Source of the DNA: Ceratodon purpureus
Lineage: Eukaryota > Streptophyta > Bryopsida > Pseudoditrichales > Ditrichaceae
Direction: 5' to 3'
Length of the DNA: 64,000 nucleotides
NCBI GenBank assembly: GCA_014871385.1
Contig: CM026431.1
Coordinates: 2,768,604-2,832,603, forward strand
The notes under the pieces were generated by a model. It saw only the letters and a list, made by a program, of their open reading frames with translations. It was not told the origin of the DNA and searched no databases. Made by a program: the position numbers and the translations under genes. Below, piece by piece: positions 1 through 11,920 of the stretch (positions are counted from its first letter, which is position 1; every line of letters begins with the position of its first letter).

Positions 1-1167
1 TCTCTCCACCAATCTTTGTAGCCGAGGGTCTACATAATCGGGAAAGAGAGGCCTTTCACCATCAATCACTCTCTTCCAATGGCTTTTGGTGCATCCATCG
101 AAAGGAACTAGACCAGTCAAAACTTCGTAACACGTCATTGCATAGCTATATATGTCCACTTTCTCTGTCCATATACTTGCATCCCGGTCACTAGGTGGCT
201 TTTGTAAGTCCTCCAACACTTCAGGAGCTCTCCAAAATCCAGTGCCTTGAACCATCATTGAACTTTCATAATCCGCCACTTGGCAAAATATGGTTACTCC
301 CATCAATGGATCATCTGTCTCCCTCACGAGGATATTGGCAGCTTTAAGATCTCTATGCAAGACTCCTCTTGCATGTAAATTCTCCTTACCAATTCCAATA
401 GTACCCATAATATTTATGGTTGTCACAAGTAAAAAATGAGGTTGTTGGGATTTCTTAGCATTCAATCTATAATTTATAAGACTTCGCAAATCACCCCAAC
501 ATCTTTGCATCAGAAAAGCAAACTTTCCATTATCCAATATTGTACCCCAATATATTGAAGTACAATTTCCAATAGCTTCACCAAAAACAACACCACCCAT
601 TTGAAAGGTTCTATGTTTTGAAAAATTGACCAATTTAGAAGGGGTCTTGGTAGCTTGGGGCCATTCACGTTGGAGGTCTGCCAATGAGAAGCCTTCCATT
701 TTGAATACCTTCGCCACCATTTCCATATTCGCCACCATTTCCACATTGGGCACGGTTTTCATCATCGCCGCCATTTCCTCATTGGAAACCTTCGCCAGCA
801 TATCCCAGTTGTTATTAAATACCTTCTTCGCCACCATTTTCACATTGGAAACCTTCGCCAGCATATCGTCGAACTTCAACCTGGCTTCGTAGATGGTGGC
901 TTGGCCTCCCTCCGCAATCACTCGCCCCAACTGCAACTCGCCACCTTCACGGAAGTCCACGAAGACACTAGGATGGCTTCGCTTCAACTCCTCCCAAATG
1001 GCGGCATCAGAGTCGCCATGACATGAAAGCGCTACACCATCCTGGCAGCCATCTTTCAATTCTGACCACCCTTGCACCCGCGACACTTCGATCGCAGCAG
1101 TTATCTCCTCCTCGCTCATGCTTTCAGTTGCAAACTTCAACCCAGGCTGTTGTGAAGAAGACGCCAT
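1..1167 (-). CDS. Protein kinase, N-terminal part, truncated by window edge
   Basis: A single open frame of 389 codons runs from an ATG at 1167 to base 1 with no stop, so the gene continues left of the window. Residues 1-70 form a leader that I do not recognise. A glycine-loop-like segment (IAEGGQATIYEA) lies at about 84-95, the catalytic loop HRDLKAAN at 271-278, a DYE triplet at the DFG position (299-301), then GTGFWRAPE at 308-316 and a WTEKVDIYSYAM helix-F segment. The Asp of DFG is kept but Phe-Gly is replaced by Tyr-Glu. Residues about 100-156 hold repeated copies of a [VLM]AKV-type motif, an expansion around the expected beta-3 lysine. The family resembles the tyrosine-kinase-like/RIPK-like soluble kinases that are numerous in bryophytes. 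The substrate is unknown. Activity is plausible from the intact HRD, but which repeat supplies the ATP-binding lysine is unclear. Confidence 0.85.
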   Translation of the reverse strand, partial: MASSSQQPGLKFATESMSEEEITAAIEVSRVQGWSELKDGCQDGVALSCHGDSDAAIWEELKRSHPSVFVDFREGGELQLGRVIAEGGQATIYEARLKFDDMLAKVSNVKMVAKKVFNNNWDMLAKVSNEEMAAMMKTVPNVEMVANMEMVAKVFKMEGFSLADLQREWPQATKTPSKLVNFSKHRTFQMGGVVFGEAIGNCTSIYWGTILDNGKFAFLMQRCWGDLRSLINYRLNAKKSQQPHFLLVTTINIMGTIGIGKENLHARGVLHRDLKAANILVRETDDPLMGVTIFCQVADYESSMMVQGTGFWRAPEVLEDLQKPPSDRDASIWTEKVDIYSYAMTCYEVLTGLVPFDGCTKSHWKRVIDGERPLFPDYVDPRLQRLVER

Positions 1168-3793
1168 TGACGCTGATGCTGCGACACTAGAATGAAACTT
1201 CCGGTAGATTGATCCACTCTCACCCTGAACTTCACTGCTCTTGTCAATAACTCGACTGCACAGAGCCACCCCTGTTCAATTCTCTCGAGGCCTATCAAAG
1301 ATGGCGTCGTCCGTCAAGTCCCCGTGATTTCTCTTCTCAAGCTCGTTCATAGAATAGTCACAGCTAGCCAAGGGGGCGACTGAAATCCTTGGGGCGCGTG
1401 TTCAACGATAAGCAGCCCCTGCCAAGCGACACTCCGAAACGGACACACAGCTCGTAGAATGGGATCCTTCAGCTGGTACCCCTACAGATAGATATCAAAC
1501 AAGATATGAATTAGACTAGACTCTGAACCCAAACGGCTTAACTAGTTCTCACACAGCCCAGAACCGTTCTTCCTTGTCTCCACATAAAATTATTGAAAAC
1601 ACTTCACTCAACTCCGAACCCACAATTTCACACTCATAGAATCCATCACTGAACATCGAAAGCGACACAGAAACGTCGACGATAACCTTCGCACAAAAAC
1701 CAGAGTTCAAGTGGACGCGCGAATACCAAAACCTAAGTGCATACCGACATATCTACAGTGCGCCTGATCAATAGTAACATCGTTAAAAAACCAGTTGCCA
1801 TGCTATGATCCCGACCTCCGACGGAACCTAGAACTGAAGACCCGACCGAAGCCGTTTATAAATCAAACTCAGATTGCACTGGATCGACTAAGACCCCCGT
1901 ATTTTCAAGCTAAAGTTTCTCAAAAGGGTACTCACCAACAAACTGGAGAAGTAGAGATCCAAACCCCACCAGATAGAGATGTAAGTAAGTACTGCTACTT
2001 CGATCGACAAAGGACGAGTACATTCAGAGCTCTAAATCGCAAGCCAGACACCACTACAGCACTCCCCGCTCGTAATGTGTCGGACTAACTAGCCAGCAAG
2101 AGAGCAAATAGCTGCGAGGGTTGTTGAATTATACCATTTCAGAGCGCTATTCCAGACCGAGGGTTGTTACACTGTTACGTCGTCTGCAGTAACCTCATCC
2201 TCGAAGAACTGTCGGACGGAAAGCTACGTTGACATCACTTGAATGCACAAGAACATCATCAGTTCTTCGGCTGCAGCTTCTACACGGATTCACCTTCTTT
2301 AGACTGACTGTGGGCAGCTGCACCGGTCTAATGATTCCGAGCCCTTGCACACCATTGTGAAACACGGTGCTGTTATCGGTTTGTGACTGCTCTTGGAGGT
2401 TTCATGTTGTTTCATAATCAGTTATATTTTGTATTCACGCACTGATGGTTTGCAAGGCAGGCATCACCAGAAGCAGTGGTCATGAGCAGCTGTGTTTTTC
2501 CTGGACATCGACCGTCTTCACTGGAAGAACCAGCAGGGATACAACCTGGAGAGGCTTTTCCTGAGATGATACTGAAGAATTGTCTGTAGTAGTACTCATT
2601 AAGTGTCCTGAGGACTTTGCACTAATGCTTATTGGTTTCACCGTGAAAAGTGGAGATGCATTAGGATGAAGATTGCTTCCACAAACTATTCAATTTTCTT
2701 ACGGCGAAAGCAAGAAAGCCAGTTCACAGAGGCAACCATGTCTTGACACAACAAAACAATGTAGTTAAGAGCACCCAAAGAGAACATAACTGAATGAGCT
2801 TTTGATTAGATTACATAGTTGTGCAGGAGACTACGTCGCCGTGAAGGCTTTGAAAATCAAGTTCAAAAACATGTAGTGCAATTCGTATCTACACCAATGT
2901 CTGATTATGTCGGTGGCATGAAAGAAGACTTGGCCAACTGTTTCACATTCCACACCAGAATATGAATACTTAGACCAGCCAAAATATGTTATACACACAA
3001 CACCATGGTACAGCATTTGCTCTACAAATCATGCTAAAAGCTGAACAAATTATGCTAAAAGAGCACAAGGTGGTCTGTGATAAACGCATCAACACTTCAA
3101 ATTGTCCCGAATATCATATTAAACGGAATATCATACGAATCACATTGGTCACTCCACGTTCTAGAACCAGCATTCATAAGATTAGAACCACACCACATTC
3201 CTACTTCAAAGGAGACTTGCATAAACTTTCCGGCCATAACTGTCATGTGCCCAACGTACTAAAGTACAAGCGGAGAAATTAGAGATCATGACAAAGAGTG
3301 GTAAATGCGTCAGCACGTAGCTTTCTTTTATAAAATGATCCTCTCTTGCCATGCAGCAATGAACACTCCAGAGGCAGTTTAAGGTTACATATGAATGGGT
3401 AAAACTCAATCCTAGTATATTGTCTATGTACTATACACGTGGAATAACTCTACGGGCTCTGCTGCTGAAAAAGAATCGACCTGCCTACACAGCTTCACCC
3501 TCCCAGAAGCCCAGATGTGTCATCCCTCATCCATCATGGCCCCATCTACAATTGCTGAGATGTTCCTACTCAACTAGTCGTACGATACAGTGAAGTCCAA
3601 ATTCACGGCGATATCAGCAATTATTTCAGATAGGCTGGACTGCAACAAGGTGCAAGCGGGTTGCCAGACCCTATAATCCAGGCAGGCACTGATAACGAGC
3701 CTACAGCGGTAGCCCTTGAAGCCCTGATAAGCCATAAATCACTTCCTGAGCTGGCTGCATGAAGCATCACAAGGGTCTTTCCCCCCTAGGATT
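1168..3793. other. Intergenic, no convincing gene
   Basis: Presumed promoter and 5' leader of the kinase, followed by the 3' flank of the GAUT gene. A few ORFs under 100 codons occur on both strands, but none shows family motifs, splice context or low-complexity structure that would support coding. Nothing else was recognised. Confidence 0.5.
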
Positions 3794-6700
3794 CTATTCG
3801 TTGATGTTGCACTGCTGCAAATAAGGGTGGTTGTATTTCACATACTTGGACCAGTAAGGCCTGAATTGAGCCATTCCAATCTCCAACCATGGCTTCATGT
3901 TCCCGTTCCAGTGAATAACAGATGCCGTCTCAATTTCTGACTCCTCGATCGCTGGGTTGTACCCCAAACCCAGAACGTGCCACGACTTCTCAAGAGGTTG
4001 CGTTAATTTGTAGAACGTGATCAGTCCCGGTGGTAATGTTCCGAGCTTCCATAGAGTTCTATCCTCATTCTGCAGGTCCATCAAGAGCAGTGTTCAAGCA
4101 CCGTGGCAAATAAATAACCAAAATCTAAAGTGACTGAACTTCTTCAACCTAACAAGTTGACGAAACAAGTAAAATATAACCAAGTGAACGAGCTTACCAG
4201 GCTTTGCCACCTATGATAGATGCCAGTAATGTCCTGCTTCTTCCACTGCTTCAAGTCAAACACATTCATTCCATACGCCCATCCGCACGCGTTGGGATCA
4301 AAGTTTTCTGCGATCAGAGGATTCGAGAAATTCAAGTACTTGTCAAACCGGTGAAAGCTGGCTCCGCAAGTTTCTACAGCACCGTTGACGTTACCGTTCA
4401 GATTGATTTCCCACAGTGGAGTCAGATCCTTTTGAACGACAATGTCATCGTCCAGAAACACAATCTTGTCCAGCTTCGGAAACACCTCCGGTAGATAAAA
4501 GCGCAGATGATTCAGCATAGACAAGTACTTGGGATTCCTGTATTTCAGATTTGACGTCCCTGCTGCTAGAGGATTCGTCTGATCAGCCTTGAAATAATAA
4601 TCCTTCATTGAAGCGGACTCCAGCTGCTTCAATACGGGGCAGTACGACGAGTTCAACCATTTGAAGTCGTCCACATTTTGCACTTCAATAGCAGCAGCAC
4701 CAGGAGGGTTTGCCAAGAACCACATCTTCATAGCACCAAAATTCAGCTTGTCCGTCACAATGTGGAAAACGTGTTTCGACGAATCCTGTAAGATATAGAA
4801 TTGGCTTATGTAAGAAGATTGGATTATACATAAACTATACAGTGATTGCTTGACAACTCAGTAACATTAGGAATTGACACATGCGATCTCGAGCATCAGT
4901 TCTGTCAGAAGACCACGGGCATCATACCTTGGCATTGTGAACAGTTGAGTTCACCACCACTGCTGCCGCCAGAATGTTGTCAGAAAATAGCGCGTAATGA
5001 TATAGACTAGGATCCTCCAGCCTTCCCTCATTTTCAAATCTCTGTTCCGCAGATGACAGCATGTAGTACTCAACAGTCAGACGCATAGAGAAGCAATGAA
5101 GCCCTTTGGGTACAGTTTTGGCAGCCAACTGACTCAGAAACGTGCTTTGCTTCTTCAGCATTCGGGCATTATCCTCCGTTGATTGTAGCATGGCTCGCAG
5201 CTTCTTCACCATTATACTATTATCATAGTGCTTCTCACGAGCCTCTGCCAAAAGCTCGCTCATGATTTTCATCTTGTCTTCGGCCCTGTAGCATTCAAGT
5301 AAGATCATCAATAACACCGCTTCACTCGTAGAAATGTCACAGCCCTGTATCGTCCCTTGTGCTCCAAGATTACTCTGTCACTGTCCAAGTGAATCCGCAA
5401 AAGGATTCGATAGGAAATGCGGTTCAAAAAGGAAAGTAAAGGTTTGAGAATGTACCCTGCTGGTAATTCAGCATCCACATTAGCATCGCCCACAATGCTG
5501 GTGTGCTCTTTAATCTGCAGCTTCAAGTCACGGACTAGATCATAATGCGCTTGACCCTGAGCGATATTGGCATACGCTCGCGCCATGATCAATTGATCCC
5601 GCATCAGCCGGACTAGCGCATCTGAGTTGTCAGAATCGGAATCTCTCTTCCATGAACTTACACTGTTAGCCACTTCCGTGGCACGTGTTTCAGACTTAGT
5701 AGCGCCATCATCCTTGCCTTCAACAACCTGCTTGATAGCACCGTCATCTGGAGTCACAACGGCAGTAGAGGCATGTCATTTAACTGCGGAAACTAGGTAA
5801 CATGAAGCGAAGAGAAAAGATAATCCAGAAAAAAAGAAAACGCTCCTGGTAATCTAGTCATCAATGCAGACATTGTGGAATATAATTACGATATCCCGTG
5901 CTATAGGTGGTTCTCATTTGCTACTTCTGGTACATTCAAAAGCATCTGTAAAAAGAAATAAACGAATCAAAGAATCAATCGGTATGATTCTCTCGTCGTT
6001 ACCTACCTATCTTATCATCGCCTGATTCCTCATTACCAAGCTTGTTCTGATTTCTATCTTCAGAGACTGCCTTTGAATCCTGAAATAGACGAACAGATAC
6101 ATACTAGGGTTAGTAGTCGCCATTGAAATACTCATCCATAATAATACAGAACACATTAAATTTCAGAATGCAACTTCTTATCTATGACATAAATATGAAG
6201 CCATTGCATAATCCGCTGCACAAAACAATCATTCATGCGGTCAGTCCCAAAAGGGCTACATTACTTTTAACGTTTGCGAAATCAATATGATCTTCACTAT
6301 ACTGATTTTTCAAAAACGCATGTCGGGGACACTACATTCGCGCTCTTGTGCACAACATCAAAACTCCTGAAAGTACCTGATATGACTTCGATTTCCTTGT
6401 AACAAACCTGCCCTCTTCTTGCACCCAGGACGAGGACACGTCTTTGTGGGCAACGATGTTCAGATTCAAAGGTCCAGAGTCTCCAGAATTAGAATTAACC
6501 ATGTCCAATACCTGGAAGAAGAAAATGATAAACAATTGTCAACTTTGGATTCGATTGTGCCGCTTCACATTTTCAATCCTATGTGAGGATCATCACCAAC
6601 GGCATTGCACCAAATCCAAAAGATTGAGGAATCCTTACTGATCCTCTGAACATTATCATTAACTCTGTCATAAACCCGCTTACTACAGTACATGAGATGA

Positions 6701-7756
6701 TTTAAATATTCGTAGGGCAAGAACATGGCCCACCGAAATGCCTTACAGGCTATTTTGAATTTTTCAATTAGAAAACACACTTTACCTCTTTGGGAAACAA
6801 AGCCTCTATGCCTTCCATAGCATTGCGCCTTCGTGCATCCTCTATCCTTGTCTGCAGAAAAATACACAAAAAAGATGCCTCAGACAAAAGATATGCAAAC
6901 TGTCTGAAACACCAGCTCATACTAAAAAATTGCAAAGCCGACTCCAGGAGGGTCATAGTAACAGGTGACGTACCGAGACAGATGAGTGTTCACTGCTTAC
7001 ACCTGCACGCACAAAAAATGAACAAGTAAAAGAGTGCCAACAGTGTCAATACCTCACAGTCAAGAACGATGAAGAACACCCGCCGGGTGTCTTAATTGAT
7101 GCAATGCTGTTACCATGACAACTAAGCCCACCAGAGTCTGACTACTCCGGCTCATTATCACATATATTCGAGGAGGGGTTTTCTTGATTCCGTTGAGGTA
7201 TTTGATTAATAGCGATTCTTCCAAATATTAGCCGTTTACAGTTTGAGAAAGTAGATCTTCTAGTTACAAAAACCGACCTTAATAAAAAATTAAAAACCCA
7301 TGTGCTCTTCTCATGTTATCTGCTTCCTGCTTCAACTTCTCAGGAAGTTTAAACCCAAACGCAGTCTCTCAGTTATCCTTCAACATGCCCATACCCGGAT
7401 CTGGTCAAATATTTTCGCTGAACTGATGTGACATCTTAACTACTAATTCAAGTTAACGAACACGGTCCTTCTCTCGAGGACGCAGCCGAAATAAAAGAGA
7501 TCATAACTAACAGAGGTTGATGTAGCTGAGAGGTAACCCACTTCGTACTCCTTCACTTTCAACATAACAAGCATTTAAGGATCTAGCCAGCCACCATGGC
7601 CGAAACAATACCTGTGGAGAGGAAGCTCGTCCGGGTTGCCAAGATCAAGAGAGGGGCGAGTACAGATATCAACAGCAGGCCAATAACGGAGACGCGATAC
7701 CCGCCATTCCTGGCACTGTTCCGCACGGGCAGATTCGGGGTCTTTTTGAACGCCAT
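3794..7756 (-). CDS. GAUT: Alpha-1,4-galacturonosyltransferase (GAUT family, GT8)
   Basis: Transfers galacturonic acid from UDP-GalA onto homogalacturonan, the pectin backbone, in the Golgi. Nine exons on the minus strand join in phase: 7756-7612, 7090-7053, 6851-6786, 6511-6377, 6079-6007, 5747-5456, 5285-4928, 4785-4198 and 4069-3794. They give 656 aa, within the usual 530-690. Residues 1-19 are basic and cytosolic, and about 20-41 is a hydrophobic signal anchor (GLLLISVLAPLLILA), as expected for a type II Golgi protein. A variable charged stem follows, then a coiled region with KKLRAMLQSTE. The GT8 domain carries the metal-binding FLDDD (DDD 481-483), the family signature GAVETC, LWKLGTLPPGL and HWNGNMKPW (618-626). 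It ends with HPYLQQCNINE. The short second exon (38 bp) has a weak acceptor and is the least certain. The layout is closest to GAUT1/GAUT4-type proteins, but I did not resolve the subclade. Confidence 0.95.
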
Positions 7757-10700
7757 GAAGAGTAACTACCCAGCAACTTAAAACTCAGTCCCTCGGGTGC
7801 ACATCAGCTCCACCTTCCTTGAACCCTGTTAACGCTCCGTGCATCACCTGAACCTCACGCTCACTACTACCATGCTACCAGTAATCTGCTGTTCATCACC
7901 ATGTGACACAGTGCACCGCCCAATGCAATGCAAGAAAACACGCTTCCGAAACCCCTCTAGAATCTGCACACCATTCCACCTGCCAGCTCCGAAAGTACCC
8001 AAACGCTCCCGTTGAGTAACAAAACAAAGACCCCAGTTCCATTCCTCCGTCGTAAACCCATGTCGCTTCAAGTCGCTTCAAAACCCCAACTCAATGTCCC
8101 CCAGATCCAACACATTCACCTGCAGACAACCACACGAACCAAACCATGAGCTAGCGGTTCGTACAAACCACCAGTCTACAATTCAACTCCATTACCCAAG
8201 TAGATTCAAACGAATGCAGACCAGAAAAACGACGATCACATCACAACCATTGAGAAACTACAGAGTATGCGCTAAAAGATAACCACTATGCTCAATACGA
8301 CATGAAGACTCCCAAGAAAAGACAGCAAACCACATCTAGGTCACGCACCCCGTTCAGATCTAGTACAACCAGGCCTAACGAATAAAAGAGTGCAGTCCAG
8401 GTAAGAATGAACACAGTAGCGGTTCAAACCCGAAGCTCCCAAATCTCCCAAATCTCCTAAATCTCTCACAGCTTCCTAACTCACTCAGAAGAAACAATGC
8501 AGAATGCAACCCTTTCCGAAACCCACTCAAAACATGGCAATATGAACCACCGAGTCACCGAACAATCTCCCGAAAATCACGTCACATACACTCGAAGTAC
8601 AAGAAACACGAACTCTACAACAGCAGAGACAACCGTGCATTTCTAGAAACCACATTCTCACAAAACTCAGCAACCCATGTGCACTGACACCACAATGCTG
8701 ACAAAACACACGTATCCACATCATCGAACAATCACCGAAACACCGACTACATAAACCATTATCCCACATAAAACCATATCCCACATAAACCCAGATGACC
8801 CTAACGACCAGGTCGAAACACCATAGCTTCACATGGAACCCAAATGGTGACATCCACATGCAAACGTAACCTCCAACGAAGGGACCGCAACCAGTGAAGC
8901 CTGCAATGAGACGAACTTTGAACTGGAACCTGGAGGAAAGTAAAGGAAGTGAGGCTCCAGGAGCTCACGGTGAGCGCACCATCAAGCTCAAGCTGAAGCT
9001 CATCATCAAGGAGACTATCAAGCACACACACCATGACTCGCTCACATGCAATGAGCTACTCTAAGTTACCTCAGCTAGGAAGCTCTCATTCCCATTCTCA
9101 TGTGATATCACCTGACACCGTAGGCGAGCGTGCGAATGCAGGTGCTACTAGATCGAGCTAGGTACTGCCTCCCGAGGGTGCACATCGCTAGCAGTGAAGG
9201 GCAGCGGACATGGCGATGGCGATGGCGATGATGGTGAGGTCGACACGGACGCTGCGACAGTCTGTTGTCTCGCAACAATACCCGCCTAGTTATCCCCACG
9301 TGTATCACACCGGTATCACACAAGTATTCTCTCGTGTATGAGATGAGTATGGGGGGAGTATTACATGGATATAAACTTGTGTGACCTTAATATCATGGGA
9401 GTGTCGCCCAGGTAGCAGTTAGGGAATGGATGTGAGTTGATTGAGGCTCTGACACTTAGTGATCTCGTCCGTTTCGTTCCTTATCCGCCTAAGTATCGGA
9501 GCGGGTATGATACTAGTATGAGCTAAATATTTATCCGGGTGTCCCGTAGGTATCAACTCAGTGTCGCCAGGGTGTTTCCCAGGGGTCACCTAGGGATAGC
9601 CTGAGTATCGACTGAGTATTACCTGAGTATCAGGAGGGGGCAGTTGTGGGAGTGGGATTGGAATGGGGGGGCGGAGTTTGGGGATGGGCTTGACCATGTT
9701 TGGAGGCTGCATTATTGGGGTATATCTACTCAGATGATGGATTTTGGGTTGCTTTGTCACTGTGATTTGGGTGGCGCGGTAAAGGGGGGAGCTGAGGTGG
9801 AGGGGTTTTGCCGGGATGTGTGGGAAGTGGGTGTTGTTCTGGGATGTTGATTTAAGGTGGGATTGAATCTTAGGGTGGAACATCCTCTGGTCCCGTGGAT
9901 CTACATCCTTCGTAGATGTAGTGGGGCACGTTGTGGTGATGGAGCCGACACCCTGGCCCAGGTTAAAAAGTAAAAGGAACTGTTTGGCCATGTGGTAGGA
10001 TTGCATTGGTTGAGGTGGATTGTAAATAATAGTGGCACTCACATATGATTTCATGCTTGGAAAGAATTGAGAAGGTTTATTTTGTAGAATGTAATGAATT
10101 TGTTATATATAGAAAGGTGATAACATATTTTTCTGGAAATCTAGTGGTTGATTCGTGATTCTTTCATTGAAATATGTGTTTGAATCAAGTTTGTGAATCA
10201 TTCTTCATGCGATGTATGTGTTTGAATGAAAACACAAGTCGGGTTACAAAGGTTTTGGTTAAACAAAAGTTTGAGTTTCTATAAGTTTCTATTCATTTGT
10301 GAATTTTTCTAGATGGTGTATCCTTGGGGTTTGTGGTTCATACCAAGAGGCTTTATGATTCTTGGATGTTTCTATACATTCTACCTTGCCTTTCTTGGTT
10401 CTGCGGCGGTGTTCTTCTTTTCTTGCAATGGAATTTCTCTACTCAAATCCGGAAAAGAAAGAAAGAAGAAAGAGCTTAGAAAAAGATATTCTGCCACTAG
10501 GTATGCAAGTTGACAAATGCAAGAATATAGCACTTGTGGAAGGGGTGGATCCAAAATTGCATCCTCAACCAGAATTCAAATCAGAGTACTTAAGTCTACC
10601 TTGTAGAGTTGGGATGCCCAGGTGGATAATCAAAGACTTGGATAGTCAGTACAACACCCAAAGAGGGTGGTGCTGCTGGTGACTTATCCATACAGTACCA

Positions 10701-11753
10701 TATTATTATGTAGCATGCAGGTGTGATATTTTGCATGTTCCAACATATACCAACATATTCCAGGGTGGTCCTTAGTATTGAATCATGATATACAATGTTC
10801 TGTTAAACTGGAAGTATCAGTCCCTATCTCTGTGGAGTAGCTCAGTAGGAAAGTTACTACATGATCCATTTAGTAGGTCATGAAAAGTACTCCACGGAAG
10901 AGGAGAGAGCCGCAAGAGAATTCACCGAAAGTAGGGTTCCAAATGAAAACAAGATAACTTATTTCAGCTTTGTGTATCAATTTGAAATAGGGGCTTTGTT
11001 TCGAGTGATCACTAGAGATCTTCTTTTGCTACCCATCTGAATTGAAATTGAGGTTCAGGTACTCACTTATGATTATCATCCTTCAAGGCACTGTCATGCT
11101 CTGTTAGAAGCACATGGTGATATTACCCGAACAAAGCTTGTGGCATTCCATCTACTGCCTTCACCTAACCTGATAAGCTGCAGTAGGTCCTACGAAAATG
11201 CAGACAGAATCATATAATATACTTTCATTTGCATAGAAAGATAAAATAGCTCAAGAATCCAGACTGTCACGGCAATGCCTTTGACAGTTCAACACCTCAC
11301 AGAACCTGAACAGTGAACACAGTCCATGCCACTGGTTCTGCAGTAGGTATATTTACGTACATTTTAGTTTCTTGAGTTGACCCAATTGAGTGGAATGATG
11401 GAATTGTTCCACTCAAACTTGAAATGCTGACTACGAGGAGCGTCGAAACACGAGAACACCCACTTCAACCCAACTTTTGTACATGTATGGCAAGTTCGTT
11501 TTTGTCTCCTTGAGCAATGTGTTGGTGGATGATCACATGGAAACTCACAAAAAGCTCTTATGTATACCACCAACTACCACCAATTGTTATGTTCACCACC
11601 AAACTATTGGGCACACAACCAGACATTTGAGCATATCACCAAACAGTCATATATACCACCAAAAAATTGTGTAGCACCATACATTTCCATAATTATCTAG
11701 AAAGTTTTACGTTTCTATACTAGAACTGGTGACTCCAGTTTAATTCTAATTGT
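7757..11753. other. Intergenic; GAUT upstream region, no firm gene
   Basis: Contains the GAUT promoter side. Between about 9290 and 9640 the sequence has many near-copies of GAGTATC/GTATCA spaced about ten bases apart, a decayed short-period repeat. An open frame at 10362-10682 (106 codons) includes a charged stretch with EGVDPKLHPQPEF. It faintly recalls mitochondrial ribosomal protein mL54, but the match is too weak to name. No splice-consistent gene was found. Confidence 0.4.
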
Positions 11754-11920
11754 AAGGTAGAGGGCTCTAGAACCGCCCACTGCACTAAAACCGATCAGGA
11801 CTGATTTCTAGATTTCTAGATGCTGAAATGTACAAACCAGGTACATTTTGATTTTTCAAAATCTAAAAATCAGTCCTGATCGGTTTTAGTGCAGTGGGCG
11901 GTTCTAGAGCCCTCTACCTT
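11754..11920. repeat. 54-bp perfect inverted repeat (hairpin or foldback element)
   Basis: The left arm 11754-11807 is the exact reverse complement of the right arm 11867-11920. The loop is 59 bases. After one mismatch, pairing continues for another seven bases into the loop, so the stem approaches 62 bp. The arms start with AAGGTAGAGGGCTCTAG. No target-site duplication was obvious outside the arms. It could be a foldback or MITE-type insertion, or a young microRNA/siRNA precursor. The sequence alone does not decide. Confidence 0.85.

Noticed and set aside
1795..2088. A 97-codon plus-strand ORF
   Set aside because: Basic and unstructured, with no family resemblance or supporting context; consistent with chance.
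5930..5960. Possible extra GAUT exon after a TTTTTACAG acceptor
   Set aside because: It runs into a stop within ten codons, and the join 6007 to 5747 restores a GAT codon in the correct frame.
7596..7781. 61-codon plus-strand ORF
   Set aside because: It is the reverse complement of GAUT exon 1, which encodes the signal anchor.
10362..10682. ORF with EGVDPKLHPQPEF resembling mitochondrial ribosomal protein mL54
   Set aside because: Only a dozen residues resemble that family and the key C-terminal pattern is missing; left unnamed.
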